DNA from: Acidipila sp. EB88 | GTDB taxonomy: Bacteria > Acidobacteriota > Terriglobia > Terriglobales > Acidobacteriaceae | Direction: 5' to 3' | Length of the DNA: 64,000 bases | Assembly (NCBI RefSeq): GCF_003858395.1 | Contig: NZ_QWEV01000005.1 | Location: 4,030,001-4,094,000 of the forward strand | Part shown: piece by piece, positions 51,860 through 60,644 of the stretch | Numbering within the stretch: position 1 is the first letter of the stretch | How the letters are laid out: each line of letters starts with the position of its first letter | Position numbers and translations under genes: made by a program | Notes under the pieces: model-generated | What the model saw: the letters and a program-made list of their open reading frames with translations, nothing else | Told to the model about the DNA's origin: nothing | Database searches by the model: none

Positions 51860-52230
51860 ATTGTCTGGGATGTTGCTGCGCCCTGGACCGATGCGCAAAG
51901 AACAGCTTTTCCGGCGAGCAGTGCGCTCGCCGCTGGAAGATTCCGGAGCCGGAGTGTCCAAGACTTCGGACGGTCGGGATGGTGCCAGCGAGGCCAGGGA
52001 AAAGCGTGACCCCCGCGAAGCTGGAAGCAAAGAGCACCGGGCTGCTGGAGAGTGCACGCGCCGATTCACGCACTTTTCACAACAAAAAGCATGGAAGCGG
52101 CGCTTCAAGTAGAGCACGCGCTCGCACGCAGCGGGATAAGGTTAGAAGTGTGACGAACTACGCCGCAGCAAGACACCAGCTTCTCCCATTAATAGGCAAT
52201 GGCACTGCTTCACCGAAGAAGCTGGCCCGT
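51860..52230. other. MFS/porin divergent spacer with an inverted repeat
   Basis: A 371-base region without a supported gene. It has the 7-base inverted repeat GGCGAGC/GCTCGCC (51913-51931, 5-base spacer), which may be an operator of the MFS gene. A -10-like TAAGGT at 52137 sits 7 bases before an in-frame GTG of the porin. Confidence 0.5.
51913..51931. promoter_or_regulatory. candidate operator upstream of the MFS exporter
   Basis: GGCGAGC-AGTGC-GCTCGCC, a perfect 7-base inverted repeat, 54 bases from the MFS start. The regulator is unknown. Confidence 0.35.
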
Positions 52231-53688
52231 ATGTTTCACAGGAACTGGCCGGTCATGGCCGCGCTGGTGTTGCTGTGCTCCTCGCTGGCCGCAATAGCAC
52301 AGGAGAGCGCGCCGGCACCGGTGGACGAGGATCAGCCGTCCTTTATGAAGCTCCTGGCATCGCACGGGAAGCATGACCTGGCGGACGAACGATGGAATGC
52401 GTATGGCCAGTTCACCTATATCTATGGGTGGAAGCAGGCGTTCTCCGCGGCGTACACCAACGCCGACGGCAGCATCAATTCCCTGCTGCCTACGCCGGAA
52501 CAGAGCTTCACCGGCTCAGCCACGCTCCACCTGGGAGCGAAACCCTGGAAGGGCGGCGAGGTGTACTTTGTCCCGGAACTGATCTCGGAGCGGCCGCTCT
52601 CCAACCTGAAAGGCCTGGGGGGCGCGGTGCAGAACTTCGAGTTGCAGAAGGGCGGCGCGGAAACCCCAACACTGTATGTTTCGCGGATCTACCTTCGCCA
52701 GACTCTTGAGCTTGGGGGCGACGAGGTCAAGGAAGACTCCGGGCCGAGCCAGGTGGGAACGACCTACCGCAGCCGCAGAGTCAACCTCACGGTCGGCAAC
52801 TTCAGCATCCTCGACTTCTTCGACAAGAACGCGTTCGACATCGATCCGCGCCAAGGGCTCTTCAGCCTGGCGTTTCTAACCTACAGCGCGTACGACTTCG
52901 CATCGAACGCGCGTGGTTACTCGTGGGGCGGTGTCTCTGAGCTGTTCTGGGATCGCTGGTCGGCCCGTTACGGGCGCATCACGCCACCCAAGCAGCCGAA
53001 CCAGCTGCCCACAGACTTCCGCCTGGCGAAGTACTACGGCGACCAGATCGAAGTGGAACACGATCACCAGCTTGGGCATCGCGAGGGAGTGCTGCGTGTG
53101 CTCGGCTACCGCAACCGAGAAGACATAGGCCGCTTCAGCGATGCCATCCGCGTCTTCAAAGCGAATCCACTAGAGAATGCTGCCAACTGCACCACCTTTA
53201 ACTATGGGTCGACCAATGCCAATGCCCCGGACCTGTGCTGGGTGCGCAAGCCAAATACCAAGACCGGCATCGGCATCTTCGGTGAGCAGTACATCACGCA
53301 CGGTATCGGCGTGTTTTCACGCGGCATGTACTCCGATGGCAAGACCGAGGTGGACGCCTACACCTCCACGGATCGTTCGGCTTCTTTCGGGGTGCTGGCC
53401 AAGGGAGCACGCTGGTCCAGGCCGCTCGATGTAGGTGGGGTGGGCTATAACCTTGGCTGGATCTCGAATCCGCACGCGCAATACCTCGGGCTGGGTGGGA
53501 TCGACGGGTTTGTGGGTGACGGCCATATTCGCGCCCGATCGGAGCAGGTGCTCGATGCTTTCTACAGTCTCAATTTGCACAAGGCGTACTGGCTGGCCGG
53601 CGACTACCAGCGGATCCGCAACCCAGGCTTCAACGCCGATCGCGGGCCGGTCGACGTCATCAGCGTGAAACTGCACGGCGAGTTCTGA
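52231..53688 (+). CDS. carbohydrate-type outer-membrane porin
   Basis: About 485 residues. A signal peptide (MFHRNWPVMAALVLLCSSLAAIAQ) is followed by a beta-strand-rich sequence ending in F (LHGEF), typical of outer-membrane barrels. The pattern (DERWNAYGQFTYIYGWKQAF and YVSRIYLRQTLELGGDEVKE) resembles OprB-like porins. The start may instead be a GTG at 52150, giving 27 extra residues, because TAAGGT lies 7 bases before it. It precedes a Tat-exported esterase, and together they may serve uptake and processing of extracellular compounds. Confidence 0.75.
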   Translation: MFHRNWPVMAALVLLCSSLAAIAQESAPAPVDEDQPSFMKLLASHGKHDLADERWNAYGQFTYIYGWKQAFSAAYTNADGSINSLLPTPEQSFTGSATLHLGAKPWKGGEVYFVPELISERPLSNLKGLGGAVQNFELQKGGAETPTLYVSRIYLRQTLELGGDEVKEDSGPSQVGTTYRSRRVNLTVGNFSILDFFDKNAFDIDPRQGLFSLAFLTYSAYDFASNARGYSWGGVSELFWDRWSARYGRITPPKQPNQLPTDFRLAKYYGDQIEVEHDHQLGHREGVLRVLGYRNREDIGRFSDAIRVFKANPLENAANCTTFNYGSTNANAPDLCWVRKPNTKTGIGIFGEQYITHGIGVFSRGMYSDGKTEVDAYTSTDRSASFGVLAKGARWSRPLDVGGVGYNLGWISNPHAQYLGLGGIDGFVGDGHIRARSEQVLDAFYSLNLHKAYWLAGDYQRIRNPGFNADRGPVDVISVKLHGEF

Positions 53689-53762
53689 TCCCCGGGTGAT
53701 CGATTGCCGCCGCAGCATGCAAACGCAGGCGCACGCGGCAGATTTTCAGGATAGAAAGAAGC

Positions 53763-55316
53763 GTGCATACCTCGCGACGCAACTTCCTGATCTCCACCGC
53801 GGCTGCGGCTGTTCCAGCAGCGGCAAAAGCTCTCCCCCTGGGCAGCCATGCCGCGGCGCTGCTGGCACAATCCTCCTTTGCGACCTCGTTCCCGAGCGTG
53901 GTCAGCACGCCGAGCGGCAAGCTGCGAGGCACGCTCCAGGATGGAGTGCGCGTGTTTCGTGGCGTGCCCTATGCAGCGCCGCCCGTGGGTCCGCTTCGCT
54001 TTCGACCCACCTCGCCGGTCGTGCCATGGCCTGGCATTCGCGATGCAAACAGCGCTGCGCCGACAGCCCTGCAAACACACCCGCAGGGCCCTACGAGTGA
54101 GGACTGCCTGTACCTCAACCTGTGGACGCCGGAGGGGCCGGGCCCGTTCCCGGTGCTGGTGTGGATCCATGGAGGAGGCTTCACGGCGGGCTCTGCGTCC
54201 GACCCCATGGCGGACGGCGCGCGGTTCGCGCGGGACGGAATCGTCTGCATCACGGTGGCGTATCGGCTGGGAGTGTTTGGCTTTCTGGATGTGGAGCCCC
54301 TGCTCGGGCCCTCCTACGCCGGCTCCGCCAACAATGCCCTGCACGACCTCATCACGGCGCTCCGCTGGACACAAACACACGTTGCCTCCTTTGGTGGCGA
54401 TCCCGCCCGGGTCACAGTGGGCGGACAGTCGGCAGGGGCCAAGCTTACCGACATCCTGCTCGGCGTGCCCGCAGCGCAGTTGCTGTTTCAAAGCGCGATC
54501 TCGGAGAGCGGCGGAGCGGAGCGGGTCTGGTCAACGCAGCAGGCGCGCACCGTCGGCGAAGGCTTCAGCAAGCAGTGGCGGGGACAAAGCGGAAACACCG
54601 TCGACGCGCTGCGTGCCGCGCCAGCCGATCTGCTGCAAGCGCAGGAGCGGTTCATGGCTATCTGGCCGCGACACTTCCCTTTGCGCCCGCAGATCGATGG
54701 CGACCTGCTGACACGTTTGCCCCTGGAGAACGTGGCCACTGGCAGCACGCGCGGCAGGCGATTGTTGATCGGCACCAACCTGGATGAGAGTGCGTTCTTC
54801 CTGGGACCCACGCCCGGCGCCCAACCCACCCGCTCCGACCTGGGCAATCTGTCGCTCGAAGCATTTGATCCAATCCTGGCGCGCTACGCAGCGATCTACC
54901 CGAAGCTGTCTGTTTCCGATCGCTGCATTCGTGCGGTCACCGCGGAGGAGTACTGGATCCCTTCGTTGCGCGTGGCGGAGGCTGCTGCTGGCGCGGGGTG
55001 CGCGACCTGGATGTACCGCTTCGACTACAGCGAGAACGCCGGGCGGCTGCGCGGTTATGCATTTCACTCACTCGAGCTGCGATTTGTATGGCAGGCACCC
55101 GGGCACAGCAAAGGTGCAGCCGAAGCTGCACTGGCGACACAGATGCACACGGCCTGGGTCACGTTCATCAAGGGAGACGCGCCTGCGGCCACGGGGCTGC
55201 CATCGTGGCCGCGCTATGACGCCCAGGCTCGCTCGACCCTGATCCTCGATCGCGAGAGCCGGGTCGAACAGCAGCCACACGCCGGGGAAATGCTCTTGTG
55301 GAGTGGCTCGTTGTGA
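53763..55316 (+). CDS. type B carboxylesterase with a Tat signal
   Basis: 517 residues. The twin-arginine signal is SRRNFLI (4-10), then an Ala-rich hydrophobic run. The oxyanion loop is HGGGF (136-140), the nucleophile Ser223 (GGQSAGAK), and a candidate His lies in YAFHSLELRFVW. The start is a GTG with weak GAAAG upstream, 74 bases after the porin. It shares family with the frameshifted esterase at 44-45.7 kb. Substrate unknown; a secreted ester hydrolase is likely. Confidence 0.9.
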   Translation: MHTSRRNFLISTAAAAVPAAAKALPLGSHAAALLAQSSFATSFPSVVSTPSGKLRGTLQDGVRVFRGVPYAAPPVGPLRFRPTSPVVPWPGIRDANSAAPTALQTHPQGPTSEDCLYLNLWTPEGPGPFPVLVWIHGGGFTAGSASDPMADGARFARDGIVCITVAYRLGVFGFLDVEPLLGPSYAGSANNALHDLITALRWTQTHVASFGGDPARVTVGGQSAGAKLTDILLGVPAAQLLFQSAISESGGAERVWSTQQARTVGEGFSKQWRGQSGNTVDALRAAPADLLQAQERFMAIWPRHFPLRPQIDGDLLTRLPLENVATGSTRGRRLLIGTNLDESAFFLGPTPGAQPTRSDLGNLSLEAFDPILARYAAIYPKLSVSDRCIRAVTAEEYWIPSLRVAEAAAGAGCATWMYRFDYSENAGRLRGYAFHSLELRFVWQAPGHSKGAAEAALATQMHTAWVTFIKGDAPAATGLPSWPRYDAQARSTLILDRESRVEQQPHAGEMLLWSGSL

Positions 55317-55360
55317 TGGCAGGGCGCGTCCTTGGGCGCGCTGCTGCGGAGCCGGTCCAG

Positions 55361-55426
55361 GGTTGTTCCAGGGCCGTTCCAGGGTTGTTCCAGGGCTGTT
55401 CCAGGGCTGTGACAGGGCTGTGACAG
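55361..55426 (+). repeat. six 11-bp tandem repeats
   Basis: Six consecutive units close to GGCTGTTCCAG with no spacers (GGTTGTTCCAG, GGCCGTTCCAG, GGTTGTTCCAG, GGCTGTTCCAG, then GGCTGTGACAG twice). The period matches one helical turn, so all units face one side of the DNA. Confidence 0.9.
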
Positions 55427-55663
55427 GGCAAGAAGCTGCCCCGCTAATGAGCATGGCACGCCATGAACATAAATTCTCCTCAATTGCAACAGCAGGAGTG
55501 AATTTTCGTCGCGGAGCGCACATGCCATCCGGCATTGTGGATTAAATACAAAATCTCATCCACCAAACCATAGAACAGGGTGACCCTTGGTCGGAAAAGA
55601 TGCCCGGAAATGGACATTTCACTTTGGTCCTGTGATTGCACTGCTCCTCTCCAAGAGCCGCCC

Positions 55664-55696
55664 GTAATCACGATCTCAGCCTTGAGTCGTGATTAC
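55664..55696 (+). promoter_or_regulatory. hairpin or operator before the TonB receptor
   Basis: GTAATCACGA (55664-55673) and TCGTGATTAC (55687-55696) are perfect inverted arms; the inner CTCA/TGAG extends the stem to 14 pairs with one bulge. It lies 40 bases before the start codon. Confidence 0.6.
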
Positions 55697-55735
55697 AGAG
55701 GCCGCTATCGAGTTCCCCCTGAGGAGAATCACGCA

Positions 55736-58700
55736 TTGCTGAGATCATCATCCCGCCGGACCATCGTTCTCTCACAGCTTGTTCTGGCTTCGACCGTTGC
55801 GTTGAGCCAGACCACCGCATCTGTGACAGGCGTTGTCACCGACCCCGCAGGCGCTGTCATTCCCGGTGTCACTGTTGTATTGACCAACCCGTCTACGGGC
55901 GTCAAGTACCAGGTCAAGTCTGATTCTGCCGGTTCCTACCGGTTGTCGAACATTCCGCCGGGCCCCGGCTACCAGATCGATGTCACCACCCCCGGCTTCT
56001 CCCCGTACGCAGTCAAGAATGTGTACGTGGACGTGGCGAACACGCGCACTCAGAACGTGCAGTTGACTCCCGGCGGCGCCAGTGTAGAGATCAAGGTCAA
56101 TGCCGATGGCAACGCGGTGACGTTGAACACGACTGATGCCACCATCGGCAACAACTTCGAAGTGTCGAAGCTGCAGGACCTGCCTGTGTACGACCGCAGC
56201 TCGCCGAGCGTGCTCTTTACGCTGCAGCCCGGCATCACATTAGGCGGCGCGACCACCGGTGCCCGTACCGACCAGAACAACGTAACGGTCGATGGCCTGG
56301 ACACGAATGACCTGGCCAACGGAAACTTTACCGTGATCACCGGCAATGCCCCGGTTGACTCCATCCAGGAATTTCGCGGCACAACCGCGGGCTTCAGCGC
56401 GGACAATGGTCCGGGCGGCGGCGGCCAGTTCCAACTGGTTACCCGCAGCGGTACCAACGAGTGGCACGGCAACATCAACGAGTACCACCGCGACAACTCC
56501 ACCACCGCGAACGACTGGTTCGATGCCAATGATGGCGTCGCGCAGCCCGAGCTGGTGCAGAACCAGTTCGGCGGTTCCGTGGGTGGCCCAATCCTGCACG
56601 ACAAGCTGTTCTTCTTTTTCAACTACTTGGGCTCGCGCATTGCAGAGCAGACTGCCGTCGAACGTACCGTGCCTCTGCCAGCATTCGCTGCCGGCACCAT
56701 CTCGTACCTCAACAACAATGCGGGTTGCACCTCAGCGGCGCGCTTGAACACAGATCCGAGTTGCATCTCCTCGCTCAGTCCGACCCAGGTGCAGCAGATG
56801 GACCCGGCGCACGTCGGCGAGAGCCCGCAGGTGTTCGCGCTGCTCAACAGCCGCTATCCTGCAGCGAATGACTTGACTTACGGTGACGGACTCAATAGCG
56901 GCGGCTTCCGCTTCAACTCTCCGGAACCGGACAACAAGACGAACTACACCGGACGTGTGGACTACGCGTTCAGCCCGCAGATTAAGTTCTATGGCATCGG
57001 CAACGTTGCGCGCGAGAACCAGGTCGATGGCGCCGAGCAGTTCCCCGGCGATCCGGCATCGCAGCAGTTCGTGGATCGCAGCTACCGTTATGCCGCCGGC
57101 ATGGACTGGGAGATCAGCCAGTCGAAGTTCAACCAGTTCACCTACGGCAGCACGGTTGCGGACTACAACTACTCGCAGCCGCAGAACGCTGAAGGGCTAT
57201 ACCAGCTCAGCTTCTTCAATGGCTTCACGCCGACGCTCGTGGACAACCCGTACTCCAGCCCGTCGGGGGCGTCCAATCGCCACGTAGTTGTCTCGCAGGT
57301 GAACGATAACTTCACCTGGACGCTGGGACGCCACCAGGTGGAGCTGGGCGGCTACTTCAAGTGGATCCACTACATGGTCGCCACGACCAGCGGCTATGAC
57401 AGCTACAACATCGGTCTTGGCGGCCACGTGTACAGCACGCCCGGCCTCGAGCCCGCCAACCTGCTCCCGTCGAACAGCACCGCGTCGGAGTATTACGACA
57501 ACGCCTTTGTGTCCTCGCTGGGCCGCGTTGCCAGTACCGGCGGGACGTTCAACTACACGGCCGCAGGCACCGTGCTGCCGCAGCCCTCGGCGAACACCCG
57601 CAAGTGGGTCGACTACCAGATGCAGCCGTATATCAGCGACAGCTGGAAGGTCAATCCGCACCTCACGATCAATGCCGGTTTGAACTACCAGTTCTTCACC
57701 GTTCCTTACGAAACCCAAGGGCTGGAAACCATCCAGACGACCACCTTTGACCAGTACTTTGCGGCCCGCGAAACCCAGAGCACAGCCGGCATCACGGGCA
57801 ACAACTCGGTGCCGCTGGTGACATACGTGCTTGGGGGTAAGAAGAACAATGGTCCGGGTTTCTATCACTCCAACTTCCTGGACTTCGCTCCGCACCTGGG
57901 CTTCGCCTTCAGCCCCAGCTTTGATCCGAAGACGGTCTTCAACGGCAGCGCGAGCATCGTCTATGACCGCACCGTGATCAACGCGATCCTGAACCAGCAG
58001 ATCGAGTTTTCCTACCTGTTCCAGCAGAACGTCACCAACCAGAACGGCGACAATTCGAACGCGACGGGTTCTGTCGCCACTGACCCCCGCATCGCTTCGG
58101 CACCGACCGTTTCGGCTCCCGCGACGCCCAAAGCGCCATTTCAGCCATGGGTGACAAATGGCGTACCGGTCGGGCTGCAGGAAGGCCAGTTCAACACAAC
58201 ACTGGATCCAAGCCTCAAAACACCCTATTCGATCCTGCTCAGCTTCGGCATGCAGCACCAGTTCGCAGGCAACACGGTGCTCAAGGTCAACTACGTCGGT
58301 CGCTTCGGCCGCAGACTTTTGGCGCAGGCTGACGCAGCCCAGCTCATCGACTTCACCGATTCCGCATCGGGTCAGACGATGAACCAGGCCATGCAGAACA
58401 TCGAGCGGGAAGTGCGCGCCGGCAAGAGCCCGGCAAGCCTTCCCGCAGAGCCGTGGTTCGAACACCAGTTGGGTCCCAACTACAAGGGCAACCTGCCGAA
58501 CAACACCTCGGCCGCTGCTTCCTCGAACCCGAACCTTGTGCAAATCGGCGACTTTGGCGACTTCATCCAAGCGCTCTCTCCGAACCTGCAACCCAATGTT
58601 GGCATGTCGGCCCAGTTTGGTGAAAACACCATCTTCACCAACAAGGGTTTCTCAAGCTACGGTGGTCTGCTGGTGACGCTCCAGAAGAACCTTAGCCATG

Positions 58701-59437
58701 GTGTGCAGTTCGATGTGAACTACACCTGGTCGCACTCCATCGACAACACCTCCGAAGTTGCGAACGATGGCGCCGCGAGCGGCTATGGTTTTGTCTGCGA
58801 TGCAGTTCACCCGCGCGAATGCCGTGGCAACTCTGACTTCGACACCACGCACTACATCACCAGCGACTTTACCTACGCCCTGCCCTTTGGCCGCGGACGG
58901 TCCTTCGGCAGCAACCTGCCGATGATTGCCGACGAGGTCATTGGTGGCTGGAGTGTAAGCGGCATCCCTTCCTGGCATAGCGGGCAGGCATGGTCGCCCC
59001 TCTCCAACGCCTTCGTCGCGGGCTTCTCAAACGACGCCCCGGCGATCTTTAACGGGGACACGCACGCAGTCCGTCGTGGCATCCACAAGCTTTCGAATGG
59101 CTCCGTCACTGTCTTCGCTGATCCCGTTGCGGCAGCAGCGGCATTCTCCGGACCGGATGGCCTGACGATCGGCAGCCGCAACATCCTTCGTGGACCCAAC
59201 TACTTCAACACCGATGCCGGTCTGGCGAAGACGTTTGCGCTGATTCCGGAACGGAACGTGAACTTCAAATTCCGCGCGGATGCCTTCAACGTCTTCAACC
59301 ACCCGAACTTCGATGACCTCGATTACGGAAGCTACGGTGGCCAGGTCAACATCACTGCCGCGAGCAACTTCGGGCAGCTCACCGCAATGAACGGCAAACC
59401 TCGCGTGCTGCAGCTCTCAGGCCGCATCGAGTTCTAA
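55736..59437 (+). CDS. TonB-dependent receptor with carboxypeptidase-regulatory-like domain (Oar-like)
   Basis: About 1233 residues. Start taken as the TTG at 55736, with GAGGAG 8 bases upstream, giving a signal peptide (RRTIVLSQLVLASTVALSQ). Residues ~28-110 form a CarboxypepD_reg-like domain (TGVVTDPAGAVIPGVTVVLT, YRLSNIPPG). A plug domain (NNVTVDGLDTNDL, NEWHGNINEYHR) and a long beta-barrel ending in IEF follow. This architecture, widespread in acidobacteria, imports or binds large extracellular ligands; the ligand is unknown. The 52 residues upstream of the TTG are open but look unlike signal sequence. Confidence 0.93.
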   Translation: MLRSSSRRTIVLSQLVLASTVALSQTTASVTGVVTDPAGAVIPGVTVVLTNPSTGVKYQVKSDSAGSYRLSNIPPGPGYQIDVTTPGFSPYAVKNVYVDVANTRTQNVQLTPGGASVEIKVNADGNAVTLNTTDATIGNNFEVSKLQDLPVYDRSSPSVLFTLQPGITLGGATTGARTDQNNVTVDGLDTNDLANGNFTVITGNAPVDSIQEFRGTTAGFSADNGPGGGGQFQLVTRSGTNEWHGNINEYHRDNSTTANDWFDANDGVAQPELVQNQFGGSVGGPILHDKLFFFFNYLGSRIAEQTAVERTVPLPAFAAGTISYLNNNAGCTSAARLNTDPSCISSLSPTQVQQMDPAHVGESPQVFALLNSRYPAANDLTYGDGLNSGGFRFNSPEPDNKTNYTGRVDYAFSPQIKFYGIGNVARENQVDGAEQFPGDPASQQFVDRSYRYAAGMDWEISQSKFNQFTYGSTVADYNYSQPQNAEGLYQLSFFNGFTPTLVDNPYSSPSGASNRHVVVSQVNDNFTWTLGRHQVELGGYFKWIHYMVATTSGYDSYNIGLGGHVYSTPGLEPANLLPSNSTASEYYDNAFVSSLGRVASTGGTFNYTAAGTVLPQPSANTRKWVDYQMQPYISDSWKVNPHLTINAGLNYQFFTVPYETQGLETIQTTTFDQYFAARETQSTAGITGNNSVPLVTYVLGGKKNNGPGFYHSNFLDFAPHLGFAFSPSFDPKTVFNGSASIVYDRTVINAILNQQIEFSYLFQQNVTNQNGDNSNATGSVATDPRIASAPTVSAPATPKAPFQPWVTNGVPVGLQEGQFNTTLDPSLKTPYSILLSFGMQHQFAGNTVLKVNYVGRFGRRLLAQADAAQLIDFTDSASGQTMNQAMQNIEREVRAGKSPASLPAEPWFEHQLGPNYKGNLPNNTSAAASSNPNLVQIGDFGDFIQALSPNLQPNVGMSAQFGENTIFTNKGFSSYGGLLVTLQKNLSHGVQFDVNYTWSHSIDNTSEVANDGAASGYGFVCDAVHPRECRGNSDFDTTHYITSDFTYALPFGRGRSFGSNLPMIADEVIGGWSVSGIPSWHSGQAWSPLSNAFVAGFSNDAPAIFNGDTHAVRRGIHKLSNGSVTVFADPVAAAAAFSGPDGLTIGSRNILRGPNYFNTDAGLAKTFALIPERNVNFKFRADAFNVFNHPNFDDLDYGSYGGQVNITAASNFGQLTAMNGKPRVLQLSGRIEF

Positions 59438-59464
59438 GTCAAAGCAACAGGAAGTCACTTATCC

Positions 59465-59505
59465 GAGAGGCGATCGAGCATAATGCGATCGCCTCTCGCT
59501 TTTGC
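59465..59505. terminator. intrinsic terminator after the TonB receptor
   Basis: GAGAGGCGATCG pairs with CGATCGCCTCTC around a nine-base loop, then GCTTTTGCT. It lies between convergent genes. Confidence 0.85.
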
Positions 59506-59558
59506 TCCATCACGACAAGGCTGTTCGCGTGGAACGACCCGGGCAGTTACGCAAGGCT

Positions 59559-60533
59559 TCAGCCGATGGTGAAAACGACGCGTGGTTTGCCCTTGGCCGA
59601 ATCCCACACCGATGCGACGTCTGCAAGCGGGACAGACTTCGTAGCGATCTTCAAGCCGGCAGGCGCAACCGCTTCAAAGACATGGCGAACGGATTGCACC
59701 AGGCCCTTCCTGCTGACACTTCCTACGCCGGAACCCATCAGAGTGATCGCCGCAGAGCGAAGTGCGGCTCCCGGAAGCTCGATGTTTCTTTCACCGCTGG
59801 CGCTTCCAACATGCACGAAGCGGACAGACTTCTCTGCGACGGTCTTCGCCAAGGCCGCAATGACCATCAGGGCGCTCTCACCCCAAAGATAATCGATCAC
59901 TACATCGATGCCTTGCTGGAATGTCGCTGCCAGCGCTTCCTCGAATTCGCCGCGAGCGGCGGCGTGGCCTGGGCCCAGCGCGAACGGTATCGTGACATCG
60001 GCGCCGAGCTGTCTCAACTCCTCAAGTTCCTCCACGTTTCGGCCCGTCGCGATGACCCTTGCGGCTCCCAGGTACTTGGCCAGCTGGACGGCGATCCTGC
60101 CGGCGGTTCCGGTGGCACCATGGACGAGCACCGTCTCACCAGCGGTGAAATGCGAGCGCTCCATCAGGGCAGCCCACGCTGACATGCCGGGGTTCGCGAT
60201 CGCGGCAGCGGTGATGTCATCCAGGGCATCCGGAATGTCTACACAGCGCCTGGGATGCATGGGACAAAGCTCGGCAAGCGCGCCCCAGGGCGCCTCGGGC
60301 ATCGCGAAATACACGCGTGTTCCATCTTTCATGAGCCCGACGCCATCCACGCCAGCCACTGCGGGGTAGACCCCTGCGGCGCTATAGTGAACCCCCGACG
60401 CCCTGGATCTGGTCACGTTGCTCAGCGCAGCTGCGCGTACCGTGATGAGTTCCTCGTCTCCGTGGACAACAGCGTCGTTGAACTCTCCGTAGATCGGCGT
60501 CTTCCCTGCGCCCGTTACGATTGCTGCTTTCAT
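59559..60533 (-). CDS. zinc-free MDR-family oxidoreductase (quinone oxidoreductase-like)
   Basis: 324 residues with the medium-chain dehydrogenase fold: GroES-like N-terminus and a nucleotide-binding motif VLVHGATGTAGRIAVQLAKYLGAARVIATGR. No zinc-ligand Cys set is visible, so it is probably NADPH-dependent reductase rather than alcohol dehydrogenase. AAGGAG precedes the ATG. It is divergent from a TetR gene with a shared palindrome between them, so TetR probably controls it. Confidence 0.88.
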   Translation of the reverse strand: MKAAIVTGAGKTPIYGEFNDAVVHGDEELITVRAAALSNVTRSRASGVHYSAAGVYPAVAGVDGVGLMKDGTRVYFAMPEAPWGALAELCPMHPRRCVDIPDALDDITAAAIANPGMSAWAALMERSHFTAGETVLVHGATGTAGRIAVQLAKYLGAARVIATGRNVEELEELRQLGADVTIPFALGPGHAAARGEFEEALAATFQQGIDVVIDYLWGESALMVIAALAKTVAEKSVRFVHVGSASGERNIELPGAALRSAAITLMGSGVGSVSRKGLVQSVRHVFEAVAPAGLKIATKSVPLADVASVWDSAKGKPRVVFTIG

Positions 60534-60594
60534 CGTGCGTCTCCTTGCGTCCGGCCGCCGACTCTGTCGAGCAGTTACTGCGACCAGCCACTCA

Positions 60595-60615
60595 TTATTG
60601 AACAGCGTTCAATAA
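60595..60615. promoter_or_regulatory. perfect palindrome, candidate TetR operator
   Basis: TTATTGAAC-AGC-GTTCAATAA is a perfect 9-base inverted repeat with a 3-base spacer, midway between the divergent oxidoreductase and tetR genes. Arm length and spacer fit a TetR dimer site. Parts of it (TTCAAT) could be the -35 of tetR. Confidence 0.8.
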
Positions 60616-60632
60616 CCAGATGACCGCTCCCG

Positions 60633-60638
60633 TATGCT
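60633..60638 (+). promoter_or_regulatory. candidate -10 for tetR, leaderless type
   Basis: TATGCT, then 6 bases, then the tetR ATG at 60645. Confidence 0.5.
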
Positions 60639-60644
60639 GGATGC

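Larger units (their letters stand above)
55317..55735. other. esterase to TonB-receptor spacer
   Basis: 419 bases with an 11-bp tandem repeat (55361-55426) at the left and a long hairpin (55664-55696) at the right, just before the receptor. The centre is AT-rich relative to the rest and may hold the promoter. No gene is supported. Confidence 0.6.

Noticed and set aside
57197-58591. 464-residue minus-strand frame opposite the TonB receptor
   Set aside because: Composition artefact in a high-GC gene; no motif.
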